Shown here piece by piece: positions 56,945 through 64,000 of a stretch of DNA of 64,000 bases. The position numbers and the translations under genes are program-made. The notes below the pieces were generated by a model, which was not told the DNA's origin, made no database searches, and worked only from the letters and a program-made list of their open reading frames with translations. Position 1 is the first letter of the stretch, and each line of letters begins with the position of its first letter. This DNA is from Candidatus Micrarchaeota archaeon RBG_16_49_10 (lineage in GTDB: Archaea > Aenigmatarchaeota > Aenigmatarchaeia > CG10238-14): positions 63,774 to 127,773 of the forward strand of contig MFRS01000003.1 of assembly GCA_001784635.1 (NCBI GenBank). Reading direction: 5' to 3'.

Positions 56945-56959
56945 CACTAAATAGTAGTG
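56945..56959 (+). promoter_or_regulatory. CACTA-N5-TAGTG palindrome upstream of the hairpin protein
   Basis: CACTAAATAGTAGTG has inverted arms CACTA/TAGTG with a 5-base spacer; a further TTTAGTGG lies at 56983-56990. It lies 22 bp upstream of the minus-strand gene ending at 56543 and within the 238-bp divergent gap. Confidence 0.35.
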
Positions 56960-57141
56960 CTAATATATAAACATTTGTATTGTTTAGTGGACAAATAAAA
57001 GCTGAAATCCAACCTAAAATGGGTAAAGAAACTATTTTAGCTTTGATTGGCTTGATTTTAACAATTTGGTAGTTCAGTGATAATCTATACTAAAAAACAT
57101 ATATAAAAAAATATAGAAAAATATTTATACCCCAAATACTA

Positions 57142-57154
57142 CTATACGATAGTG
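57142..57154 (+). promoter_or_regulatory. ACTAT-ACG-ATAGT palindrome upstream of the gene at 57162
   Basis: Inverted 5-bp arms with a 3-base centre, located just before the start of the next plus-strand gene, downstream of TATA-like AAATATTTATAC. Together with the related palindrome at 56945 it makes this divergent gap look like a regulated promoter pair. The remaining gap sequence is AT-rich and shows one 17-codon reading (57019-57072) that I do not accept as a gene. Confidence 0.35.
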
Positions 57155-57161
57155 ACAAAAT

Positions 57162-57680
57162 ATGATAGTACGCCAAAATGATGTAGGACGTGCGAAATAC
57201 ACGGGAAGAGGGGCAGCTAGACCTGCCGTTGCACCAAATATACTATTCTCGTTTGCTGGCGTTAGCTATGTAAACAGAAATTATGGTGCAAGGAGGATCA
57301 ATGAACTAAAAGTCTCAGATGCCTATGCGGTTGCTGGTTTGGTCGCTGGCAGTTTAGCTTTGTACGCCCTGGCGAGAAAGTACTGGCCCAGCATGAAGTC
57401 AAGGATAAGAAGGACCGCAGAGTCGACGGAAGACGGTATGAGGGAATATGTCGATTCGGAGAGGGGCTTGATTGAGGAATACAACAGCGGAATGGCCGAC
57501 GCGAGCCGCGACCTTCAGAGAGTGGACGTAAGGGACGAGAAGGCATCGACCCAAGTCGAGGCCGCAGAGAAGAAGATAGAGATATACAAGGAGCTCAAGG
57601 AAGACTCGCAGAGCGATTTGAGATACCAGCAGAGGACAGCCAGGCGAAGAGACATGTTCAGGAAGTCTGCATTGTTTTGA
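57162..57680 (+). CDS. Uncharacterised membrane-anchored coiled-coil protein
   Basis: 172 residues. A basic N-terminus (GRGAARPAVAPN), one transmembrane helix (about 51-68; AVAGLVAGSLALYALA) and a long charged helix after it (about 80-165), with heptad-like EAAEKKIEIYKELKEDSQSD. GC rises sharply inside the gene after about 57340. No family recognised. Similar TM + coiled-coil plan to several neighbours. Confidence 0.58.
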   Translation: MIVRQNDVGRAKYTGRGAARPAVAPNILFSFAGVSYVNRNYGARRINELKVSDAYAVAGLVAGSLALYALARKYWPSMKSRIRRTAESTEDGMREYVDSERGLIEEYNSGMADASRDLQRVDVRDEKASTQVEAAEKKIEIYKELKEDSQSDLRYQQRTARRRDMFRKSALF

Positions 57681-57737
57681 TTTTTTTCTTTCCTTTTTTT
57701 ACTAACCTATAAAACCTTATTCCTAGAATAGAGTTGC

Positions 57738-58592
57738 ATGCCCAAAAAGCAGGCGGGTAGAATTAAGTTAGGTGTCCATTATAGGGTAGTTCCTTGGGCA
57801 CACCGCGATTACATTTTGACTAGGCTGCCGTTCGGGAAGTACCCCCCTTACCACAAGCTGAACACGAGGCACGATTTTCTGGCGGACGTAAAGATGGAAG
57901 GGGAGAATTTCGCGACCATAACTGAGCCAGAGATCATGGGCTACGAGGATGTCTACAAAAGGAGGCTCATAAAGGTCGGGGCTGATTTGTCGACCCCCGC
58001 CGAATGGACGCTTGATTTGCCGAACGAGTACCAGATAAACTCCGGGGAGCTAAACGAAGGCAGGCTGCTTTCGCTTGTGGTCGAGCTTTACGCGACGGAG
58101 GAGGCTGGGAGGGGGGAGCGGGAGGAATACCACCTTGACCAGAACAGGAAAAGCTTCAGCCAGCATCCCATATCCATCCCGATAAACATGACGAGGAAGA
58201 TACTCGGCGAGAAGGTGGAGCTGATGGAGCTCGGCGAGCTTTACAGTGCGGACTTCAGCATAAAGCCAAACACATCTCTGGAGTTGGATGAGGACGTAAT
58301 CCCGCAGAGGGTGAAGACCTTGGGCGCTGTCGCCTACACGCTGAGGGATTCCGATGGCGAACTATACGCAAAGATATACAGGGAGCCTGTTAGCAGGCTG
58401 CTGAGCTTCGGCATCGCAAGGAGATACGGCATCGAGATACCCAAAAAATATTCAAAGGAAAGGGAGCTGATACTTTTCGTTATCGCCCTGACCGACTTCA
58501 TAGACAGCAAGAAGAGCATAAGGAGGAACCCGCAAGTTTACGATAACCAGAACAACATCCCGACCCCGGAAAGGATACTGGGATACAATTAA
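57738..58592 (+). CDS. Uncharacterised soluble protein
   Basis: 284 residues, no transmembrane segment. Predominantly beta-strand-like with many charged residues; short blocks that stand out are HYRVVPWAHRDYILTRLPFG near the N-terminus and GIARRYGIEIPKKYSKEREL (about 228-247). I recognise no motif and no catalytic signature. GC-rich codon use like the neighbouring CBS gene. It ends where the convergent CBS gene ends (58592/58593). Confidence 0.55.
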   Translation: MPKKQAGRIKLGVHYRVVPWAHRDYILTRLPFGKYPPYHKLNTRHDFLADVKMEGENFATITEPEIMGYEDVYKRRLIKVGADLSTPAEWTLDLPNEYQINSGELNEGRLLSLVVELYATEEAGRGEREEYHLDQNRKSFSQHPISIPINMTRKILGEKVELMELGELYSADFSIKPNTSLELDEDVIPQRVKTLGAVAYTLRDSDGELYAKIYREPVSRLLSFGIARRYGIEIPKKYSKERELILFVIALTDFIDSKKSIRRNPQVYDNQNNIPTPERILGYN

Positions 58593-58985
58593 CTATTTAC
58601 TTTTTTTGGCCTTTTCCTTTATCCTATCGGCTATCTTCCCAAGGTAGTCGAAATAGGTCACCAGCCCGACAAAATCCCCTTTATTATCCACCACGGGCAG
58701 CGACATGAACCCTTTCTTGAACATAAGGTCCGCAGCCTTTTCCAAATCATCCTCCAGGCTAACCGTCACGACAGGGCTGGTCATTATATCCCTGAACTTC
58801 AATCTCTCGTAGTCAGCCTCGCTCTTTATGCTCCTTACTAGGTCGTTGTTCGTCACTATACCCACAGGCTTCCTGCCCTCGACGACCACAAGGATGTGGC
58901 AGTACATGTTCCTGACCGAGGAGAGCTTCTCGTCGGCCTTCACCTGGCGGTGCTCGTCGTCGATTCTGCAGTCCGCAATCTTCAT
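58593..58985 (-). CDS. CBS-domain pair protein
   Basis: 130 residues made almost entirely of two CBS domains: the first with ILVVVEGRKPVGIVTNNDLVR, the second FRDIMTSPVVTVSLEDDLEKA and PVVDNKGDFVGLVTYFDYL. A compact stand-alone CBS protein that probably binds an adenine nucleotide and regulates a partner. The first CBS is shortened at its N-terminus. The target is not evident among the neighbours. Confidence 0.82.
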   Translation of the reverse strand: MKIADCRIDDEHRQVKADEKLSSVRNMYCHILVVVEGRKPVGIVTNNDLVRSIKSEADYERLKFRDIMTSPVVTVSLEDDLEKAADLMFKKGFMSLPVVDNKGDFVGLVTYFDYLGKIADRIKEKAKKSK

Positions 58986-59023
58986 GAAATAAATATATCC
59001 TTCGGAGATAAATATTGTTTATT

Positions 59024-59647
59024 ATGGGAATGTCCAAATACGAGGCCAGCGCGCTCCTTTGGCTCTTGGCAAGATACAACCCAGGCGTAGCCCATCTCAT
59101 CAGGGACCCGGAGAACAAGAAGAAGCTTACATCCGAGATAGAGGAGAGCCTTAAGGCGATAGCCTACGGCATTTCCCACGACGCGCTGGACGCAATCTGG
59201 GAGAAGGTGGAGGATGCGGCTGAAATCGGGGCTTTGGTCCCCACGGGAGGAACTGGGTCAGTTTCCATGGAGGCCGCAAGTTTCATAGCTAAGATGATGG
59301 TGCTCGGCCCCCTTGCGAGGAAATACTACTCATCTATTGAAAAGGTCCGTCCAGGCGTCTCCAAGGCTTTGGAGGCCTACCAGAACTTTTCAAATCTCCC
59401 ACTACTGGATAGCATACTCACAGTAATCCCGGAGAAGGGCATAGCGGCCATATACGCTTTCGTCAGGAACATCTACAGCATCATAAAGCAGGGGAAGAGC
59501 TTCGAGAGGGATGCCAAATACGGCAGAGGGGACTATGTGGACGACCTCTACGGCAAGGGGATGGAAGGGTACAGGGACCAGACTAGCACACACCCACTGA
59601 GGCCTGCGCTTGAGGATTACGGGGTTTCAAAAGCAAAGAAGAAGTGA
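59024..59647 (+). CDS. Uncharacterised, mostly helical protein
   Basis: About 207 residues. Helical, with two hydrophobic stretches (about 75-98; MEAASFIAKMMVLGPLARKY, and about 125-148; SILTVIPEKGIAAIYAFV) that may be membrane-associated or buried. The C-terminus is charged and ends in KAKKK. ATG 59024 chosen; TTG 59015 and ATG 59030 are alternatives. No family recognised. Confidence 0.55.
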   Translation: MGMSKYEASALLWLLARYNPGVAHLIRDPENKKKLTSEIEESLKAIAYGISHDALDAIWEKVEDAAEIGALVPTGGTGSVSMEAASFIAKMMVLGPLARKYYSSIEKVRPGVSKALEAYQNFSNLPLLDSILTVIPEKGIAAIYAFVRNIYSIIKQGKSFERDAKYGRGDYVDDLYGKGMEGYRDQTSTHPLRPALEDYGVSKAKKK

Positions 59648-59713
59648 ACACCTTTCTGAAATAATTAAAACTTGGAAAAGAAAGTTATTTTAAGAATTCG
59701 CTATGTGAAAAGT

Positions 59714-60475
59714 ATGGGAAAACGTCCTAAAGTAAATATAACCAATGTTATACCTACTGGTCCACCAAAAAGTGGGTTTGGCAGATTTATAGGTGGTTAT
59801 AACGACCTTCTTGTAGCTGTCGGTGGTACCGTTCAACTTTTGATGACCGCCATACAACAAGTCATACCAGCAGTCACGCCTCAATATCAACTCCAAAAAG
59901 AACCAGTTCAAGTATTATCAGTTCACCCATACGATGGATTACTCAAAATAGCGAGCGAGGCTGAAGCGATTTGCATAAAATACGGAAATACCCAACTTTT
60001 AAACCAAATAAGGGAACAGACAGATACGTTAAGACTACAGGCAGACCGTTTAATTGGATACCGAAAGCTTTTGGAAGACCCAACTGTTCATGACAAACTT
60101 TCCAATTACGATTTACAACCGTCAGATCAAAGACCAAGGGACTCTCTAGAACCATACTTAAATCAACCAAGAGACGAAGTTTATAGGAATGAATTAAAAT
60201 CAAATTTGTACACTCCATACAATCCTTCGTCAGTTTCTCCGCAAGCTCCGGTTGCTCAACAAAAGAAAAAGACGGACCCAACAACAACTACAGCAGTGGT
60301 AACTCTTTTAATCTCGACATTAACCCTGCTCTACCTTCCGTTCTCTTCCCTGACCGCGACGGCAAAAGTAGCTTCACCCACGTCCTCGGCCTTGCCGATA
60401 TTCATAGGATTGGCTTCTATAATAGCCGTCTCGATAGTCTTCTTGGCAAGAAGGAAGTCACATGTTCCTGGTTGA
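59714..60475 (+). CDS. Uncharacterised protein with C-terminal membrane anchor
   Basis: About 253 residues. An N-terminal domain with a hydrophobic stretch (about 33-55), a helical middle (about 80-135), a proline/asparagine-rich linker (about 150-185), a Thr-rich TTTTAVVTLLISTLTLL helix and a final helix (PIFIGLASIIAVSIVFLARRK). The end, helix + RRK, looks like a stop-transfer anchor. A longer reading starting at TTG 59672 was not preferred. It overlaps the convergent ELxIF member B by 18 bp. Confidence 0.55.
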   Translation: MGKRPKVNITNVIPTGPPKSGFGRFIGGYNDLLVAVGGTVQLLMTAIQQVIPAVTPQYQLQKEPVQVLSVHPYDGLLKIASEAEAICIKYGNTQLLNQIREQTDTLRLQADRLIGYRKLLEDPTVHDKLSNYDLQPSDQRPRDSLEPYLNQPRDEVYRNELKSNLYTPYNPSSVSPQAPVAQQKKKTDPTTTTAVVTLLISTLTLLYLPFSSLTATAKVASPTSSALPIFIGLASIIAVSIVFLARRKSHVPG

Positions 60476-61261
60476 CTCGTGCAATTCAGTGAGCCTCTCC
60501 TGGACGTCCCTTCTCCTATCCTGCAGCTCCCTAAGACTGGCTTCCAAGGCGACCCTTTTGTTCGGGTCTTTTTCAGTAGCTAATTTGTGAGCAGCCTCAG
60601 CAACAGCCTCGCTCATCTCGGCTAATTCTAACCTAAGGTTCTTGGTTTCGTCATGAAAAGCGGAGTAGACGCCAGCAGTGGTAGACCATTGTAGCTTTTT
60701 TTTAAGGAAGAAATAGTACAAACCAAATGTGAATATTAAACCAAACGCTAAGAGCGAAGCCCAACCCATTCCGTAAAAATATAGAAACAACAGTGTATAG
60801 GCGCAAAGTACGGTAGTACCTTGAAGAAGTGGCATTATAGGTTGTGCAAGTGGCCCTAACCACGCTACCGGTAGTGGGACAATCATAACTAAGGCTACCG
60901 TGAGAGCTAGCCAGACATTAGTTATCTGCGTTGACCTGAAAATTTTAAGCTCGTTCAAAAAACCATACACAATAAAAAAAACAGAGCCGGGAATAAGCAC
61001 AATAAGGAGCAGATTTACTATGCTAGCTAAAATTGGTGGTAGCACCATGTTGGCATAGTTCGTCAGTGCCAAGGCTATATTCGGACCCATAATAAAAATC
61101 GTAAGGGCCTTCAACCATACAGGAACATTATTTAATAAGTCAGATTTTGTATTGGTCTGGCTTCTGCTCCCTGGACCACTTGGGTCTAGACTGGTAGCAA
61201 ACCGAAGTCCTATCAGAGACAACAACAAAATTAGAATAAGTCCCCGCCAAACCCTTCTCAT
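60458..61261 (-). CDS. ELxIF-family membrane protein (member B)
   Basis: About 267 residues: signal-peptide-like start (MRRVWRGLILILLLSLIGLRFA), several transmembrane helices (about 45-65, 75-105, 120-140, 145-165, 170-190) and a coiled coil at 205-262. The family core is PGSVFFIVYGFLNELKIF followed by a polar loop and NVWLALTVAL. ATG 61261 gives the cleanest signal sequence. It is the last of three consecutive minus-strand paralogues (62.7-60.5 kb), spaced 10-40 bp, so one operon. Function unknown. Confidence 0.65.
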   Translation of the reverse strand: MRRVWRGLILILLLSLIGLRFATSLDPSGPGSRSQTNTKSDLLNNVPVWLKALTIFIMGPNIALALTNYANMVLPPILASIVNLLLIVLIPGSVFFIVYGFLNELKIFRSTQITNVWLALTVALVMIVPLPVAWLGPLAQPIMPLLQGTTVLCAYTLLFLYFYGMGWASLLAFGLIFTFGLYYFFLKKKLQWSTTAGVYSAFHDETKNLRLELAEMSEAVAEAAHKLATEKDPNKRVALEASLRELQDRRRDVQERLTELHESTRNM

Positions 61262-61298
61262 GAAATAATTATGCAATCCTAACTTTTTAAATTTGGGT

Positions 61299-62045
61299 TT
61301 AGGCCGACCTTAAAGTTCCTCTCATCTCCTCGAGCCTGTCCTCTAAGCTTCTCACATCGTCTTTGAGTTTAGTCACCTGGGCCTCGAGTTCCGCTCTCCT
61401 GCTTGAGCTAGCGGTCCCGGCCATCTTCTCGGTCAGCTCTATTAACAGATCCCTTTTTTGGGCTAGCTCCATCCTCAACCCCTTCACAATCTCGTCATAC
61501 CCTGCCGCAACGCTGGCCTGCGAGCCCCACTCAGACTTCCTTCTTTTGTAGTATAACCATGTCCCTACTATGAAAATCAGGGCAAAAAGGAGGACTGCCC
61601 ATGTAGTTAATATTTGGAAAACAAAGTTGGCTATCATGTAGGTTACGTGCAGCGGGAAGAGGGAGAAAGACATCAATAAGGCCAGCCAAATATTGGCCTT
61701 TCGTACCCTTCTGAAAATCCTCAGCTCCTCCAAGAAACCGTAGACGATTATGAAAATAGCCAGGAAAGGTAAAATCGCGTACTGAACCAACACCCATATG
61801 AGAGTTAGGTTGAAAATAGTACCATGCGCCCCAGGCTCAAGTTTACTTGCTGGTATCCCAGTAAAGAATGAAAGAAAACCAGCTTTACAACTTTTAGTAC
61901 CGCAAGCCTCTGTGCCCTTACACACATTTTGTAAATCCTCTAATGAACATCCTTGTTTCAAGAAAACTAGAGGATTAAATGCAGCGACTACATTCAGAAT
62001 TAACAAAGAGCACAATACCAAACTGACAGATTGGAGTTTTCTCAC
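61299..62045 (-). CDS. ELxIF-family membrane protein (member C)
   Basis: 248 residues. Signal-like N-terminus (LVLCSLLILNVVAAF), an exported loop with four cysteines (CSLEDLQNVC, CGTKSC; about 33-54), then FIIVYGFLEELRIFRRVRKANIWLALLMSF and two more helices, ending with a coiled coil (about 175-240). The cysteines are likely disulfide-bonded outside the membrane and are not found in members B or D. The start is GTG 62045 with GGTGAT 5 bases upstream. Confidence 0.65.
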   Translation of the reverse strand: MRKLQSVSLVLCSLLILNVVAAFNPLVFLKQGCSLEDLQNVCKGTEACGTKSCKAGFLSFFTGIPASKLEPGAHGTIFNLTLIWVLVQYAILPFLAIFIIVYGFLEELRIFRRVRKANIWLALLMSFSLFPLHVTYMIANFVFQILTTWAVLLFALIFIVGTWLYYKRRKSEWGSQASVAAGYDEIVKGLRMELAQKRDLLIELTEKMAGTASSSRRAELEAQVTKLKDDVRSLEDRLEEMRGTLRSA

Positions 62046-62055
62046 TAAATATCAC

Positions 62056-62748
62056 CTATATATCATCCAATTGCTTCATCTGAGCCCTGACATTGCTTAT
62101 CTCAGCGTCTATTTTATCTAACCTTTGCGTTATTTGATCCAACCTTTTGCCTCTCGCGTCAGGTATCTCCTCGACTAACAACTTCCTCTCCTCATACAGT
62201 TGGCTCAGTTGCTCTTTAATGGATTTTTTAGCTACAGCTTCGGCTTCCGCAGTCGCGGCGGCCGATGTCCACTGCGACCTTCTGACTACCCCATACTTCC
62301 AGATACCCACTGCGAAAATAAACGCGAAGACTAGGACAGCCCAAAAGGACATAAGATTGAACGTGACATTAACAAGCCATAAAAACATATGGGTCGGGAG
62401 TGTCGAAAAGGCTATTAAGAAAGACAGAATTCCATTGACCTTCCTAGTCCTCCTGAATATCCTCAATTCCTTGAGGAAGGCATATACAATTATCCAAACG
62501 CTGAAGAACGGTAATATACCAACCCATATAAACATAAACCAATTCTGTGTTGTCGCATCAAAACCAAACCATTCTGCCAAAACCCAAATAACTATATCCC
62601 ACAACCATTGAGGAACATCCTTTAAATCGCTTGGAAATGTCGGGACTGGTCCCCCAGCACCCGGAGTTGGTCCAATACCAAGAACAACATTCAAAGTAAG
62701 AGTTAAAAAAACAAGTAGGAACAGACTTCTTATAAGCTTCTTACCCAT
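62056..62748 (-). CDS. ELxIF-family membrane protein (member D)
   Basis: 230 residues. Signal-like N-terminus (LFLLVFLTLTLNVVLG), a Gly/Pro-rich exported stretch, helices at about 65-90 and 95-150 with the core WIIVYAFLKELRIFRRTRKVNGILSFL, then a coiled coil (about 165-228; DARGKRLDQITQRLDKIDAE). Highly similar in plan to member C, to which it is adjacent with only 10 bp. First gene of the three-paralogue operon. Confidence 0.65.
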   Translation of the reverse strand: MGKKLIRSLFLLVFLTLTLNVVLGIGPTPGAGGPVPTFPSDLKDVPQWLWDIVIWVLAEWFGFDATTQNWFMFIWVGILPFFSVWIIVYAFLKELRIFRRTRKVNGILSFLIAFSTLPTHMFLWLVNVTFNLMSFWAVLVFAFIFAVGIWKYGVVRRSQWTSAAATAEAEAVAKKSIKEQLSQLYEERKLLVEEIPDARGKRLDQITQRLDKIDAEISNVRAQMKQLDDI

Positions 62749-62821
62749 TGTGTATCAACCTTAACTAAGATTAATTTCGAAATTCCAATATTTATATTTT
62801 CCCAGAAGACAAATTCTATTC

Positions 62822-63124
62822 ATGATACCGGCAACTCCAGGGCTATTCGTCTTCATCCCGTCATCAATACTTTTGACGGTCGCCCTATACCACCTCCTAA
62901 ATGAACTGAAAATCTTCAACTTCCAGAAGGCCAACATCCCTATAGCCATAGCCATCGCGCTGCCGGCGATGTACTTCCTCTCCTTCCTTTCCCCGTTCAT
63001 TGGAGCCGCATCAATCTTCATCATATTCACTACAAGGCCGAAGAAGGAGACCAAGATGCGGCTGGCCATGCTGCTGTCCGCAGGCTACTTTCTGGCGGCC
63101 TCCCTTGTGGTGTACCTCCTCTGA
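62822..63124 (+). CDS. Small ELxIF-related membrane protein (member E)
   Basis: 100 residues, essentially three or four transmembrane helices (about 8-25, 35-55, 57-69, 78-100). LLNELKIFNFQKANIPIAIA reproduces the ELxIF core and the N-x-(A/L)-I-A helix of the larger members, but there is neither a signal peptide nor a coiled coil. It is divergent from the operon of members B-D, so it shares their promoter region. Confidence 0.6.
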   Translation: MIPATPGLFVFIPSSILLTVALYHLLNELKIFNFQKANIPIAIAIALPAMYFLSFLSPFIGAASIFIIFTTRPKKETKMRLAMLLSAGYFLAASLVVYLL

Positions 63125-63190
63125 TGGGCATAATATATATTTTTGTTCCTATAATTCCTATTATTTTCCTAAAGGCATTCTTGTGATATC

Positions 63191-64000
63191 ATGGAGACAA
63201 AGATAAACAAACTCACGCTTCACGGCTTCAAGTCCTTCAGGAAGAACGTGTCCATACCCTTCCTGCCGGGCTTCAACTCGGTTGCGGGCCCTAACGGATC
63301 TGGGAAAAGTAATATTTTGGATGCGATATGCTTCGTCCTAGGCAGGACCTCTGCCAAGTCCATGAGGGCGGACAAGTTGTACGAGCTGGTGTTCCATGGC
63401 AACAAGATCAGCCCAGGCTCGGAATACGCCTCGGTTACACTATGGCTCGACAATTCCAAGAAGATATTCCCATACGAGGTGCCCGAGCTGTCTATAAACA
63501 GGAAGGTGAACGTCAAGGGGAACAGCATATACAAGCTCAACGGCAAGACGACGACGAGGGAGAAGGTGCTCGAGGTCTTCTCCGCGGCCAGAATCCACCC
63601 GGACGGCTTCAACATCATACTTCAGGGCGATGTCACCAGCGTCATAGAGATGAGCCCCGAGGAGAGGAGGGAGATAATAGACCAAGTAGCTGGGATAAGC
63701 CTCTACGACGAGAAGAAGGAGAAGGCCCAGAGGAACCTGGATTTGGTCAGCGAGAAGCTGAGGGAGGTCGAGATAATAATAACCGAGCGCCTCGAACGAC
63801 TGCAGGAGCTGGAGAGCGACAGGAACACGGCATTGAAGTACCAGGAGATGATAGATTACCTGAAGGTCCTCACCGCGTCAATCGCATACAAGAAGTACCA
63901 GTTCGAGATGGAGAAGTTCGATTCCCTGGAGGACAAGATAAAGGAGAGCGAGAAGGAGATAACAGGCTTCGAGGGGCAGATAAGGTCGTTGGACACCCAG
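63191..64000 (+). CDS. smc: Chromosome segregation ATPase SMC (3' end outside window)
   Basis: Open reading of 270 codons running to the end of the window, thus partial. It starts METKINKLTLHGFKSFRKNV, contains Walker A GPNGSGKSN (about 34-42), the Q-loop with LQGDVTSVIEMSPEERR and a beginning coiled coil after about residue 160. This is the N-terminal head of SMC, the condensin-like ATPase that organises chromosomes. GTGAT lies 5-9 bases before the ATG 63191. ScpA, often adjacent in archaea, would lie beyond the window. Confidence 0.95.
   Translation, partial: METKINKLTLHGFKSFRKNVSIPFLPGFNSVAGPNGSGKSNILDAICFVLGRTSAKSMRADKLYELVFHGNKISPGSEYASVTLWLDNSKKIFPYEVPELSINRKVNVKGNSIYKLNGKTTTREKVLEVFSAARIHPDGFNIILQGDVTSVIEMSPEERREIIDQVAGISLYDEKKEKAQRNLDLVSEKLREVEIIITERLERLQELESDRNTALKYQEMIDYLKVLTASIAYKKYQFEMEKFDSLEDKIKESEKEITGFEGQIRSLDTQ

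Noticed and set aside
57019..57072. A 17-codon reading MGKETILALIGLILTIW in the divergent gap
   Set aside because: No ribosome binding site, too short to judge, and inside an AT-rich promoter region; conservation would be needed.
51433..63124. The island as an integrated virus
   Set aside because: No integrase, capsid-like, packaging ATPase or replication gene is recognisable, no att repeat was seen, and it contains CBS-type cellular genes; still possible but unsupported.

Overview
The window is archaeal chromosome. It carries archaeal or eukaryote-type ribosomal proteins (L7Ae, S28e, L24e, L15e, L39e), RpoD, aIF2-alpha, GatD/GatE, exosome subunits, the protein subunits of RNase P, Orc1/Cdc6, DnaG-type primase, Hjc and Hel308. 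tRNA-Ala and one tRNA-Leu contain introns, and the tRNAs do not encode CCA. Genes are tightly packed, often with ATGA-type overlaps; many starts follow a GGTGA-type Shine-Dalgarno sequence and GTG/TTG starts are common. Several families are short or degenerate, which fits a small-genome archaeon of the DPANN kind, but the lineage cannot be fixed from the sequence alone.

Layout. 0-3.3 kb: ribosomal/RNA polymerase genes and three tRNAs. 3.3-4.0 kb: a half-size MFS transporter apparently inserted at tRNA-Leu(CAG), with a copy of the tRNA 3' end on its far side. 4.6-9.5 kb: aIF2-alpha, a PAC2 chaperone, S2, LemA, HtpX, a MazG-like enzyme and a TrmI-like methyltransferase. 9.5-24 kb: a replication and repair district with Hel308, an ExeA-like AAA ATPase, DnaG, Hjc, a phosphoesterase, and an orc1 - DP1-like - polB cluster flanked by ORB-like origin repeats. 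24-30 kb: TctA-type transporter, NAC, a SecD-like protein, a GlcNAc-1-P transferase-like enzyme and two sugar-heptose enzymes. 30-42.7 kb: surface glycan assembly with glycosyltransferases, an Alg13/Alg14-like pair, two B12-binding radical SAM proteins and an asparagine synthetase; 33-37.5 kb is strikingly AT-rich. 42.7-51.5 kb: the archaeal exosome/proteasome superoperon (L15e, RNase P p30 and Pop5, PsmA, SBDS, Rrp4, Rrp41, Rrp42, L39e), followed by a Nudix-like protein and GatD/GatE. 51.4-63.1 kb: about fifteen mostly unrecognised genes, many coding for membrane and coiled-coil proteins, including a paralogous family sharing an ELxIF core. 63.2 kb to the end: the start of an SMC gene.

The most remarkable system is the replication cluster. 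The B-family DNA polymerase has all exonuclease and polymerase motifs, plus a C-terminal CxxC-x12-CxxC zinc motif that resembles the end of the PolD large subunit DP2. It follows, 4 bp downstream, a protein that looks like the PolD small subunit DP1 but has lost the phosphoesterase residues. This is the architecture of eukaryotic Pol alpha/delta/epsilon (PolB catalytic subunit with zinc C-terminal domain plus an inactive-phosphoesterase B subunit), here in an archaeal operon beside Orc1 and ORB repeats. The second candidate for something new is the 51-63 kb membrane-protein island.
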